This document shows, piece after piece, positions 44,138 through 53,093 of a stretch of 64,000 nucleotides of DNA. The first letter of the stretch is position 1, and every line of letters begins with the position of its first letter. A program made the position numbers and the translations under genes. Origin of the DNA: JAWHQP01 sp032586195 (GTDB taxonomy: Bacteria; Pseudomonadota; Gammaproteobacteria; Enterobacterales; Pasteurellaceae); the NCBI GenBank assembly GCA_032586195.1, contig JAWHQP010000008.1:1-64000 (forward strand). The letters run 5' to 3'. A model generated the notes under the pieces. It searched no databases and was not told the origin of the DNA. It was given only the letters and a program-made list of their open reading frames with translations.

Positions 44138-46411
44138 TTAAACTCTAGTGATGTTTTCAGCTAAACCATCACCAACAAAAATACTTTTCTCAATAAAAAA
44201 GTTATTATCTACCTGCCAAGTATGCAAACTAATATCAGCAGAACGATATACAATAAAATTAAATGGATCTGTGACATACATTCTGATTTTAGTTTTCTTG
44301 GCTTGTTCCAAAATATTGGAATCTTCACCACGATTTAAATTGCCAAATTTTAGGCTGTTCAATGCTTTTCGAGTAAATACCAATGTCGCGCCTGTTAAAA
44401 AATCGGTTTCGATATGGCGACTTCCTTTGTAACGGACAAAAGTTTTATTTTCTTTTTCAAAATACATAAAAATCTCTTTTTTACCTACAATCCCATAATC
44501 ACCAAATTTAAACGGGAGTAACATATCTTGTAGATAATTTGGAAAATAGAAATCGTCATCATCAAACTTAGCAACATACTCTCCTTCAGATAGTTCTATG
44601 CTTTGATTAAGGCGTTTTCCTAAGGTATCGTCGCTATTATTTTGGATAATATGAATATGTTGAAACTGCTTACCGCTCTTTTCCAATTTTTGTTTTAATT
44701 CTTCACATTGCTGTTCGGAGTATTCTTGAGTAATTATAATAATTTCAACATTTGGATAAACTTGCTTTGATACATTTTCCACAATACGGTCAATAAATTG
44801 TGGGCGTCTAGTTGCCATTACAATACTTGCTAATGGATTCTCAAATTGAATATTTTTACCCATTACATTTGCAATTTGAATTGCTCGATGTTCATAGGTA
44901 TGTTTAAGCATAACTTCACGATAACCTAAATGAGATAATCGCAACCATTCCCACTCGTTTTCAAGTAGACGTTTTGCAATTTTATTTGCTTCTTTGGCAT
45001 TTTTGGCTACTTGAACGATGCCTTTAAATTGCTTATCAATTGCCATAGATGGTGTAGAAATAACCGGTGTACCGCAAGCTAAAAGCTCGTAAACTCGTCT
45101 TGACATCATTGTTGGCGAATCGGTAATAGTGTTCACATTTAAGAAAATCTTAAAACGTTTATATACTTCTACAATTTCTCTAAATGGTACAGCAGGGCGG
45201 ATAAAACGACGGTATTTACGTGGATATGAATAACGTTCATTGCCTGTTTGCGACATACGGTCATAAATTGCACCGTTAAATTTAATAATAGTAGGTAATA
45301 ATGCGTCCATTTGTCTTTTACGATCATCGTGTCCGACACCATAATAAGAACCTGCAAAACAAATGTTTTCCATTTCTGATCTAAAACGGTTAGCAGGATT
45401 ACAGATATTGATATTAGCCGCAAAAAGCAAGGGTTCGACTTTGGCGTTTGGTACATCACGACGATAGTCTGCAACTTTATTGCTGTCAGTGGTAAAAATC
45501 ACATCACATTTGGAAGAAATCGGCAAAAACTTCTCATAATGCATTGGATCTTCTTTATTCCAAAAAATAATTGGTAATGCTCTATTTTTAGCAGTATCCA
45601 ATGCTTTTAATAAATTTTGAGCATTTTGATGTTGGAGGTTTGGGGATGTAAACGCATATTCCCACGCACCAAAATTACCTTTCCAACAACTTTCAATGAA
45701 GAGTCCGAGTGAGGTAGAGCTTTGGATTTGCTTTTCAAATGTAGTTTTATTTAATTGAAATAGTCTAAATTCGCTGTCAAACGAAGTGTGTGAAATTTCA
45801 TCTAAGATAGAAATAAATTTTATGCCATACTGCTTCTTAAAGTGTCCATCCACTTTGGGATAGTTAGAAACTGCCAGTTTAACTTGCGGTTTTTGCTTGG
45901 TTATAGATTTTCTGATTTTGGCAAATTGGTAAATGTCCCACAGATCCATCGGTAAAGTAAAGAAATTTCTAAACGATTTCATCGAATGGATCAAGGTATA
46001 ACCTAGTTTAAATGAAATTGTATTTTCTACTTGTTCCTTGGTTTGTTTGAGTTTTTGTTGGTTAGCTTTAAGCTCGGTTTCTTTCTTTTTATAGCTGCCA
46101 TCTAAAATATCATATTTGGCTTGTAACACTTTTAACTGCTTAGACAAGTTATAAACTTGTGATTCATAAGTCTTTATACTCGCACTATATTGATGCTTCA
46201 AATCAGAGTATAACGTATTGGTTTCGTTAATAGAAGTCAAATACGATTGCAATAAGGTTTGTTGAGCTTCTATTTTTTCAACCAGTTCATTAATTGATGT
46301 TTGTGATACTACTTCTATTTCCGATAGAGAAGTTGGCTGAATAGTGTTTTGTCGAATCAAAGTATCAGCAGTTATTGGTCTATTTTTCCGTTTTTTAGAT
46401 AATTTAGCCAT
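44138..46411 (-). CDS. Large multidomain glycosyltransferase (coiled coil + CgeB-like + GT2)
   Basis: A 757-aa protein with three parts. Residues about 35-135 form a coiled coil rich in Gln, Lys and Leu. Residues about 180-500 are a CgeB-like transferase (LPIIFWNKEDPMHYEKF, IFLNVNTITDSPTMMSRRVY, LLACGTPVISTP). Residues about 510-740 are a GT2 (GT-A) domain with ASIVMATRRPQFIDRIVENV, the DxD motif in KFDDDDFYFPNYL and TGATLVFTRKAL. The C-terminal domain should supply a second transferase activity, so it may polymerise a two-sugar capsule repeat; this is inference. The N-terminal coiled coil may hold it in a complex. A GGAAAATAAA site precedes the ATG. Confidence 0.8.
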   Translation of the reverse strand: MAKLSKKRKNRPITADTLIRQNTIQPTSLSEIEVVSQTSINELVEKIEAQQTLLQSYLTSINETNTLYSDLKHQYSASIKTYESQVYNLSKQLKVLQAKYDILDGSYKKKETELKANQQKLKQTKEQVENTISFKLGYTLIHSMKSFRNFFTLPMDLWDIYQFAKIRKSITKQKPQVKLAVSNYPKVDGHFKKQYGIKFISILDEISHTSFDSEFRLFQLNKTTFEKQIQSSTSLGLFIESCWKGNFGAWEYAFTSPNLQHQNAQNLLKALDTAKNRALPIIFWNKEDPMHYEKFLPISSKCDVIFTTDSNKVADYRRDVPNAKVEPLLFAANINICNPANRFRSEMENICFAGSYYGVGHDDRKRQMDALLPTIIKFNGAIYDRMSQTGNERYSYPRKYRRFIRPAVPFREIVEVYKRFKIFLNVNTITDSPTMMSRRVYELLACGTPVISTPSMAIDKQFKGIVQVAKNAKEANKIAKRLLENEWEWLRLSHLGYREVMLKHTYEHRAIQIANVMGKNIQFENPLASIVMATRRPQFIDRIVENVSKQVYPNVEIIIITQEYSEQQCEELKQKLEKSGKQFQHIHIIQNNSDDTLGKRLNQSIELSEGEYVAKFDDDDFYFPNYLQDMLLPFKFGDYGIVGKKEIFMYFEKENKTFVRYKGSRHIETDFLTGATLVFTRKALNSLKFGNLNRGEDSNILEQAKKTKIRMYVTDPFNFIVYRSADISLHTWQVDNNFFIEKSIFVGDGLAENITRV

Positions 46412-46530
46412 TTTATTTTCCAGACATCTTTTTATTATTTATATCAGATAAAGTATTGCTGTGTATAAAGAATAATTTTGGATTACAACAATAAACTGTG
46501 TTATCTAATTTCTATAAAATTTAAAAATTC

Positions 46531-46553
46531 AGGCAGGTAATAAATACCTACCT
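46531..46553 (-). terminator. Hairpin between wecC and the 757-aa gene
   Basis: Arms AGGCAGGTA and TACCTACCT pair at eight of nine positions around a five-base loop; on the minus strand GAATTTTTAAATTTTA follows. It may act as a partial terminator (attenuator) inside the capsule operon. Confidence 0.4.
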
Positions 46554-46559
46554 CATATT

Positions 46560-47831
46560 TTAATTATAAACTCCCTTCGTATCCACTACTTTGATATTTT
46601 GTGGTAGATTTTGAAGAGCCTTAAATTCCTTATGATCAACCAGTAACACAACAACATCAACCGTTGCTAATGCTGTGGTCAAATCAACCAATTGAATCCC
46701 TTTCTCTTGCAATTTTGCAGGCAGGTGTTGAATGTTCGGTTCAACTGCAAAAATTTGATTTGGATATTTTTCTGCAAGCTTTGTGGTAATTTTGACCGCT
46801 GGGCTTTCACGTAGATCATCAATATCCGGTTTAAAAGCAAGCCCTAAACAGGCAATTTTTATGTCTGTAAGCGATTTAGCGGAATTTTCTGTTAGACTGT
46901 CTAACAGCAGGTGATTAACTTTGTTAATCACCCAATCAGGTTTACTGTCATTAACGAGACGTGCGGTGTGGATTAAACGTGCGAGGCTTGGTGTTTTATT
47001 GACAATAAACCAAGGATCAACCGCAATGCAATGTCCACCGACACCACATCCGGGTTGAAGGATATTGACACGAGGGTGACGATTAGCAAGTGCGATAAGT
47101 TCCCAAACATTAATATTTAGTTTGTCACAGATAATGGATAATTCGTTCGCAAAAGCAATATTGACATCTCGGAACGAGTTTTCGGTAAGTTTGCACATTT
47201 CAGCGGTGCGAGCATTAGTAATAATACAATCACCTTTGACGAAAACTTTGTATAAATCTGTTGCGGCTTTGGCACATTTTAGGGTCATTCCACCGATAAT
47301 ACGGTCATTTTCAATTAATTCACGCATTACTCGCCCCGGTAACACACGTTCTGGACAGTGGGCAATACGAATATCTGAATTTTCGCCTGCATTTTGTGGG
47401 AAGGTTAAATCGGGGCGGGCTTTTGCAAGCCATTGTGCCATTTGTTCTGTTGCTCCCACTGGTGAGGTGCTTTCTAAAATAATGAGATTGCCTTTTTCTA
47501 GAACGGGAGCAATCGCTTTGCAGGCTGCTTCAATATAGCTTAAGTCAGGTTCGTGATCGTTCCCCTTAAATGGTGTTGGCACTGCAATCAGAAAAGCTTG
47601 TGCCGGTTCAGGTGTGGTGGTGGCACGTAGCTTTTGTTGTTTAACACATTGTTGCACTGCAATATCTAAATCTGGCTCAACGATGTGAATTTTGCCTTGA
47701 TTGATGGTATTCACCGCATGTTGGTTTACATCTACACCGATAACGGTTATACCATGTTGTGCAAATACGGTCGCCGTTGGCAAGCCGATGTAACCTAAGC
47801 CGATAACTGAAATGGTATGATAATGATGCAT
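46560..47831 (-). CDS. wecC: UDP-N-acetyl-D-mannosamine dehydrogenase
   Basis: A 423-aa NAD-dependent enzyme that oxidises UDP-ManNAc to UDP-ManNAcA. The Rossmann start is ISVIGLGYIGLPTATVFAQH. The catalytic cysteine is in QPGCGVGGHCIAVDPWF near residue 265, after KLTENSFRDVNIAFANEL. The C-terminal LGLAFKPDIDDLRESPA is diagnostic of the UDP-sugar dehydrogenase family. ATG at 47829-47831 has an AGGAAAG site; a TTG 12 bases upstream does not. Pairs with wecB (15 bases apart). Confidence 0.93.
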   Translation of the reverse strand: MHHYHTISVIGLGYIGLPTATVFAQHGITVIGVDVNQHAVNTINQGKIHIVEPDLDIAVQQCVKQQKLRATTTPEPAQAFLIAVPTPFKGNDHEPDLSYIEAACKAIAPVLEKGNLIILESTSPVGATEQMAQWLAKARPDLTFPQNAGENSDIRIAHCPERVLPGRVMRELIENDRIIGGMTLKCAKAATDLYKVFVKGDCIITNARTAEMCKLTENSFRDVNIAFANELSIICDKLNINVWELIALANRHPRVNILQPGCGVGGHCIAVDPWFIVNKTPSLARLIHTARLVNDSKPDWVINKVNHLLLDSLTENSAKSLTDIKIACLGLAFKPDIDDLRESPAVKITTKLAEKYPNQIFAVEPNIQHLPAKLQEKGIQLVDLTTALATVDVVVLLVDHKEFKALQNLPQNIKVVDTKGVYN

Positions 47832-47846
47832 ATCTTTCCTCAAATG

Positions 47847-48965
47847 TTAATTTTTAAAAACAGAAATAATTTTTTTAACCGCTGTGCCGTCGCCATATGG
47901 GTTATGAGCAGTCGCCATTTTCTGATAAGCGACGGGGTTAGTTAATAGTTCGTTGACGGCCTTGATGATTTGTTGACTATCTGTGCCAACGAGTTTTACC
48001 GTACCGGCAGTAACGGCTTCCGGACGTTCGGTGGTGTCTCGCATAACTAGCACAGGTTTACCTAGCGATGGAGCCTCTTCTTGAATACCACCAGAATCCG
48101 TTAAAATTAAATAAGATTCTCTCATTAAGTAAACAAAAGCGAGATAGTCTTGCGGTTCGATAAGGTGAGTATTCGTTTGATGGCGTAATAGTCGATTAAC
48201 CGGTTCACGCACATTTGGATTAAGATGCACAGGATATACGAATTGTATATCCGGATGTTGTTGCGCCAATTGTTGTAACGCCTTACAAATATTTTCAAAT
48301 CCTTGCCCGAAGTTTTCACGGCGATGCCCTGTAATTAGAATGGTTCTGCCTTGTGAAAGAAATGGAAATTGTTGGTTGAACTTAGTTAACAACATGTCGT
48401 TCGCATCCAATTTTTTGCATGCAAGGAAAAGTGCGTCGATCACAGTATTTCCGGTTATGTGAATGAATTTCTCGTCGATATCTTCTGCGAGCAAATTTTG
48501 CTTAGTACTTTGTGTTGGTGCAAAATGATATTTTGCTAATGTACCGGTTAGCTTGCGGTTTCCCTCTTCCGGAAACGGTGAATAAAGATTGTGTGTGCGT
48601 AAACCTGCTTCAACGTGAGCAATATCAATACGATTATAGTATGCCGCAAGTGATGTTGCCAGAGTTGTAGCTGTGTCGCCGTGAACAAAAACAGTTGTAG
48701 GCTGGTATTCATCAAAAATAGGTTGAAGTTTGGTGAGAATATTAGATGTAATAGAAGAAAGTGTTTGCTTTTCACTCATTAGATTTAAATCATAATCAGG
48801 TGTAATCTCAAACAGCTCTAACACTTGATCTAACATTTGACGGTGTTGTCCTGTAACACAAACACGAAAATCAATATTAGCTTCTTTAAATCCGTTAATT
48901 AATGGTGCTATTTTAATCGCCTCAGGGCGTGTGCCAAAAACAATTAGGAATCTTTGTGTATTCAT
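47847..48965 (-). CDS. wecB: UDP-N-acetylglucosamine 2-epimerase (non-hydrolysing)
   Basis: A 372-aa enzyme that interconverts UDP-GlcNAc and UDP-ManNAc. Family segments are FLIVFGTRPEAIKIAPLI, VFVHGDTATTLATSLAAYY, HVEAGLRTHNLYSPFPEEGN and ILTDSGGIQEEAPSLGKPVL. First gene of the capsule operon. With wecC it makes UDP-ManNAcA, so the capsule is expected to contain N-acetylmannosaminuronic acid, as in H. influenzae types d and e. No strong ribosome site precedes the ATG. Confidence 0.95.
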   Translation of the reverse strand: MNTQRFLIVFGTRPEAIKIAPLINGFKEANIDFRVCVTGQHRQMLDQVLELFEITPDYDLNLMSEKQTLSSITSNILTKLQPIFDEYQPTTVFVHGDTATTLATSLAAYYNRIDIAHVEAGLRTHNLYSPFPEEGNRKLTGTLAKYHFAPTQSTKQNLLAEDIDEKFIHITGNTVIDALFLACKKLDANDMLLTKFNQQFPFLSQGRTILITGHRRENFGQGFENICKALQQLAQQHPDIQFVYPVHLNPNVREPVNRLLRHQTNTHLIEPQDYLAFVYLMRESYLILTDSGGIQEEAPSLGKPVLVMRDTTERPEAVTAGTVKLVGTDSQQIIKAVNELLTNPVAYQKMATAHNPYGDGTAVKKIISVFKN

Positions 48966-49209
48966 AAAAAATCTATTAATTATTAACTACTTACATAAAG
49001 TCCGCATATCATACACATACAACAACATTCTTGTCTATTAATCAGGGTGATTACAAACTCTGAATGAAATGTGATTGAAATATTGTGTATCGTAGAAAGG
49101 GCTCTTTAAATTAATTAAATTGCTGCAGATTACTAATTAATAACCCGCTTCATTTCTTTAAACAAGCTTTGTGATTATACTATAACATCATCTCAAAATG
49201 TAATAATAT
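48966..49209. other. Upstream region of the capsule operon
   Basis: AT-rich gap of 244 bases between wecB and rsmD. It should hold the capsule operon promoter, but I could not single out a convincing -35/-10 pair. No terminator for rsmD is obvious. Confidence 0.4.
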
Positions 49210-49827
49210 TTACTGTGCCACCCCATACAACCTATACCCCACCATCCCTGCTTCTTTTTCCTTCAATAGTATCCAGTTAGAGGGTATATTTAGAGATTTG
49301 TTCCGCTCCGTTTCCACATATACCAACGCGTTGGGCTTGAGCCAACGGTATTGGGCGAGTAGATTGATGGCTTGTTCAGCCAGGTCAAAATGGAATGGCG
49401 GGTCGAGGAATACCACGTCAAAGTGCGGTGTCGAATTTTCGAGTTTTGCGGTTTTTAGGTAGTCCAGGCTGTTTTGATTAATGATTTCAGCCCGCGTGCC
49501 GTCGCAGTTGAGGGTTTGCAGATTGCGTTTAAGCTGTGTTGCCACAGTTTTATCCAGCTCCAGAAAGGTGACGTGCTTGGCTTGACGGGATAATGCCTCA
49601 AAACCGAGTGAGCCGCTGCCGGCGAAGCAATCCAGGCATTGCGCGTCGACAATATAAGGCATAAGCCAATTAAACAGGGTTTCTTTTACCCGATCGCCCG
49701 TCGGGCGCAGTCCTTCGGATTGCAGCACGGGCAATTTTCGCCCGCGCCAACGACCGCCGATAATCCGTACCTCGCCTTTGTTGTTGCGATTCTGCGTGAA
49801 TGTGGCTTGCTTACTGTATTTTTTCAT
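49210..49827 (-). CDS. rsmD: 16S rRNA (guanine966-N2)-methyltransferase RsmD
   Basis: A 205-aa SAM-dependent enzyme that methylates G966 of 16S rRNA. The start EVRIIGGRWRGRKLPVLQSE and RPTGDRVKETLFNWL are diagnostic, as are the SAM motif DCFAGSGSLGFEALSR and catalytic LDPPFHFD. ATG at 49825-49827 gives the family start. It is divergent from ftsY, the widely conserved arrangement. An uptake signal lies within at about 49423. Confidence 0.94.
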   Translation of the reverse strand: MKKYSKQATFTQNRNNKGEVRIIGGRWRGRKLPVLQSEGLRPTGDRVKETLFNWLMPYIVDAQCLDCFAGSGSLGFEALSRQAKHVTFLELDKTVATQLKRNLQTLNCDGTRAEIINQNSLDYLKTAKLENSTPHFDVVFLDPPFHFDLAEQAINLLAQYRWLKPNALVYVETERNKSLNIPSNWILLKEKEAGMVGYRLYGVAQ

Positions 49828-49905
49828 AGAGGATTTAAAAATAGATGTTACACTATACAAATTTTACGGCGTAGTGTAACAAATTTAATAAAATGAGAGC
49901 AATGT

Positions 49906-51222
49906 ATGGCGGATGAAAAGAAAAAAGGTGGGTTTTGGTCATGGTTAGGACGGAACAGAAAACAAGAACAGGATAACCGGAATACGCCGGCCGAATCTGC
50001 TGTGAGCGAAAAAAATGAAGAAATCCTTGATGAAATTGAGGAGAAATTAGAGGATTCCGCTGAATCCGTGCTGGAACCAAGCTCGTCGGAAGCAGACGAA
50101 ACGACAGTCACAGCGGAAGAACATTTATCGCAAGAAACTGACTCCATTTCACCTGAAGAGCCGCCGATTGAGCTACAAAGTGCGGTGTCGTCCGCGGCAG
50201 TTTTGTCCGAACCTGAGGTTTCCAGATCTGAAGTGGCGGAGCCAGAACGTCACGACATTTCCGTTCCGGTAGAAACCCAAGAAAAACCAAGTCGGGCAGG
50301 TTTTTTCAGCCGTTTGATGCAGGGTTTGCTGAAAACCAAGCAGAATATCGGAGCGGGTTTCCGCAGTTTGTTTGCAGGCAAAAAAATTGATGATGAACTG
50401 TTTGAGGAGCTTGAAGAACAGTTGCTGATTGCCGATGTCGGTGTGCCGACCACCGGCAAAATCATCAATAATCTTACTCAACATGCCAGCCGTGCACAAT
50501 TGAAAGAAGCGGATCTGCTTTATCAACAGCTCAAGCAGGAAATGGCGGATATTTTAAAGCCGGTGGAACAGCCGCTGGTGATTGACGACACAAAAAAACC
50601 TTATGTTATTCTGATGGTAGGGGTAAACGGCGTGGGTAAAACCACGACTATCGGCAAGCTGGCCCGTCAGTTCCGCCAGCAAGGCAAATCGGTGATGTTG
50701 GCGGCCGGTGATACTTTCCGTGCGGCGGCGGTGGAGCAGCTGCAGGTGTGGGGTGAGCGTAATCATATTCCTGTGATTGCCCAAAGCACCGGTTCGGATT
50801 CCGCCTCGGTAATTTTTGATGCGATGCAGTCGGCGGCCGCCCGCAATATTGATATTCTGATTGCGGACACCGCCGGACGGTTGCAGAATAAAAATAATCT
50901 GATGGACGAACTGAAGAAAATCGTGCGGGTGATGAAAAAATACGATGAAACCGCGCCGCATGAGATTATGCTGACCCTAGACGCGGGCACGGGGCAAAAT
51001 GCCGTCAGTCAGGCCAAACTGTTTAACGAGGCCGTGGGTTTGACCGGGATCAGCCTGACCAAACTGGACGGCACCGCCAAGGGTGGTGTGATTTTTGCCA
51101 TCGCGGATCAGTTTAATCTGCCGATTCGCTATATCGGCGTGGGCGAAAAAATCGAGGATTTGCGGGAATTCCATGCCGAAGAATTTATTGAAGCATTATT
51201 TACCCAGGAAGAGAACGCTTAA
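49906..51222 (+). CDS. ftsY: Signal recognition particle receptor FtsY
   Basis: A 438-aa GTPase that docks SRP-ribosome complexes at the membrane. An acidic, low-complexity A domain covers residues 1-120, with AFFSRLMQGL-like GFFSRLMQGLLKTKQNI beginning the N domain. The G domain has GVNGVGKTTTIGKLARQF near residue 240, DTAGRLQNK and TKLDGTAKGG. First gene of ftsY-ftsE-ftsX. An uptake signal lies in the A-domain coding region at about 50178. Confidence 0.97.
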   Translation: MADEKKKGGFWSWLGRNRKQEQDNRNTPAESAVSEKNEEILDEIEEKLEDSAESVLEPSSSEADETTVTAEEHLSQETDSISPEEPPIELQSAVSSAAVLSEPEVSRSEVAEPERHDISVPVETQEKPSRAGFFSRLMQGLLKTKQNIGAGFRSLFAGKKIDDELFEELEEQLLIADVGVPTTGKIINNLTQHASRAQLKEADLLYQQLKQEMADILKPVEQPLVIDDTKKPYVILMVGVNGVGKTTTIGKLARQFRQQGKSVMLAAGDTFRAAAVEQLQVWGERNHIPVIAQSTGSDSASVIFDAMQSAAARNIDILIADTAGRLQNKNNLMDELKKIVRVMKKYDETAPHEIMLTLDAGTGQNAVSQAKLFNEAVGLTGISLTKLDGTAKGGVIFAIADQFNLPIRYIGVGEKIEDLREFHAEEFIEALFTQEENA

Positions 51223-51230
51223 AGTGCGGT
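51222..51230 (+). repeat. DNA uptake signal sequence
   Basis: Perfect core beginning at the last base of the ftsY stop codon, followed by GCTGAAAATTTGAGTTTTT. Confidence 0.9.
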
Positions 51231-51371
51231 GCTGAAAATTTGAGTTTTTGAACGTCGGTTTCGCTGATGGTGCCCGAGATAGCATCGCATTGGCGACGGG
51301 GTATAATTTTCGGCGTTTTTTGCTTTAATACGGCATATTTCAATTGATATAAAATATTACAGAGAACAAAA

Positions 51372-52022
51372 ATGATACGTTTTGCAGATGTCAGTAAGGC
51401 CTATTTAGGCGGAAAGCCGGCTCTTCAAGGGCTGACTTTTCATTTGCCCGTGGGTAGTATGACTTATTTAACCGGGCATTCGGGAGCGGGGAAAAGCACG
51501 CTGTTGAAGTTAATTATGGGCATGGAACGTGCCAACGGCGGGCAAATTTGGTTTAACGGTCACGATATTACCCGTTTGTCGCATTACGAAATCCCGTTTT
51601 TACGTCGTCAGATCGGTATGGTGCACCAGGATTATCGCTTGTTGCCGGATCGTTGCGTGGTGGATAATGTAGCGTTGCCGCTGATTATCGCGGGTTTTCA
51701 CCCGAAAGAGGCGGAAAAATATGCATTGGCGTCCCTTGATCGCGTCGGCTTGCGCGATCGCGCCAATCATTTGCCGGCCACCTTATCGGGCGGGGAGCAG
51801 CAACGGGTGGATATTGCCCGAGCCGTGGTGCATAAACCGCAATTATTGTTGGCGGATGAACCGACAGGTAATCTTGATGATGAACTCTCTTTGGGCATTT
51901 TCGGTCTGTTTGAGGAGTTTAATCGCCAGGGAATGACCGTGTTAGTGGCGACCCACGACATAAATTTAATTCAACAAAAACCGAAACCTTGCCTCGTGTT
52001 GGAGCAAGGGCATTTACGCTAA
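51372..52022 (+). CDS. ftsE: Cell division ATP-binding protein FtsE
   Basis: A 216-aa ABC ATPase that with FtsX controls periplasmic wall hydrolases at the septum. Walker A is GHSGAGKSTLLKLI near residue 36, the signature LSGGEQQRVDIARAV near 136, and Walker B LLLADEPTGNLDD. IRFADVSKAYLGG is the typical start. ftsX begins 10 bases after the stop. Confidence 0.96.
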   Translation: MIRFADVSKAYLGGKPALQGLTFHLPVGSMTYLTGHSGAGKSTLLKLIMGMERANGGQIWFNGHDITRLSHYEIPFLRRQIGMVHQDYRLLPDRCVVDNVALPLIIAGFHPKEAEKYALASLDRVGLRDRANHLPATLSGGEQQRVDIARAVVHKPQLLLADEPTGNLDDELSLGIFGLFEEFNRQGMTVLVATHDINLIQQKPKPCLVLEQGHLR

Positions 52023-52032
52023 GGAGAACCGC

Positions 52033-52971
52033 ATGGCCAGTCGTTTTAGCGCGCCGTTCTGGGTGCAGATGTACTATGTGTTACGCTCGGTATGGCAGGA
52101 TTTGGTGAAGAAAAAATATGGCACGCTGCTGACTGTGCTGGTGATTGCCGTGTCCTTAACCGTACCGACGGTAAGTTTTTTGCTGTGGAAAAACACGCAT
52201 AAGGCAGCCACCGAGTTTTATCCGGAAAGCGATATCACCGTGTATTTACACAAAAATCTCAGCGAAGATGATGCCAATGCGGTGGTGGAGAAAATCCGTC
52301 AGCAGGAGGGTATCGAAAGCCTGAATTATATTTCCCGTCAGCAAAGTTTGAAGGATTTCAAATCCTGGTCGGGCTTTGGCGAAGAATTGGATATTTTGGA
52401 TGATAACCCGCTGCCTGCGGTGGTGATGATCACGCCGACTAAAGCCTATCAGGAATCCGGCAAGCGGGAGGAACTGCGCGCTAATCTGGATAAAATCAAA
52501 GGCGTGCAGGAAGTGCGGCTGGATAATAATTGGATGGAAAAACTCACCGCTCTGACCTGGCTTATCGCGCATGTGGCGATTTTTTGTGCGGTGCTGATGA
52601 CCCTGGCGGTATGTCTTGTTATCGGCAACAGCATTCGTTCCGATGTGTACAGCAGCCAGGCCAATATTGAAGTGATGAAATTATTGGGGGCCACCGATCA
52701 ATTTATCCTGCGTCCTTATCTTTACACGGGCATTATTTACGGCTTGCTCGGCGGCTTTTTTGCCAGTTTCTTCAGCAGTCTGCTGATCGGTTATTTCACC
52801 AGCGCGGTGAAATACGTCACCGATATTTTTGCCGTGCAGTTTGAATTGTACGGTTTAGGCGTGGGCGAATTTCTCTTCTTAATGGTGATTTGTGCCGTAG
52901 TGGGTTATGTCTCCGCCTGGATCTCCGCCACTCGGCATATCCGTATATTGGAGAAGAAAGCCTGGCGTTAG
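52033..52971 (+). CDS. ftsX: Cell division permease-like protein FtsX
   Basis: A 312-aa inner-membrane protein with four TM segments: one near residues 38-58 (TLLTVLVIAVSLTVP), then a periplasmic loop to about 175, and three more to the C-terminus. The cytoplasmic stretch with NIEVMKLLGATDQFILRPYL is the family signature. It interacts with FtsE and, through the loop, with EnvC-type activators. GGAGAACC precedes the ATG. Confidence 0.95.
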   Translation: MASRFSAPFWVQMYYVLRSVWQDLVKKKYGTLLTVLVIAVSLTVPTVSFLLWKNTHKAATEFYPESDITVYLHKNLSEDDANAVVEKIRQQEGIESLNYISRQQSLKDFKSWSGFGEELDILDDNPLPAVVMITPTKAYQESGKREELRANLDKIKGVQEVRLDNNWMEKLTALTWLIAHVAIFCAVLMTLAVCLVIGNSIRSDVYSSQANIEVMKLLGATDQFILRPYLYTGIIYGLLGGFFASFFSSLLIGYFTSAVKYVTDIFAVQFELYGLGVGEFLFLMVICAVVGYVSAWISATRHIRILEKKAWR

Positions 52972-53093
52972 GCCGCGAAAATCTTTTTGAACGCCCTGAT
53001 GGAGGTCAGGGTTAAGCATATATCGGCCCCTTCGGGGGCAAATCACTTAATCCGACCATATCTTAAACCCGTTGCGATCGAAAACCGTACGGA

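Noticed and set aside
52990..53045. Hairpins after ftsX (CCCTGA/TCAGGG and GCCCC/GGGGC)
   Set aside because: Stems are short and neither is followed by a T-run, so I did not call a terminator.
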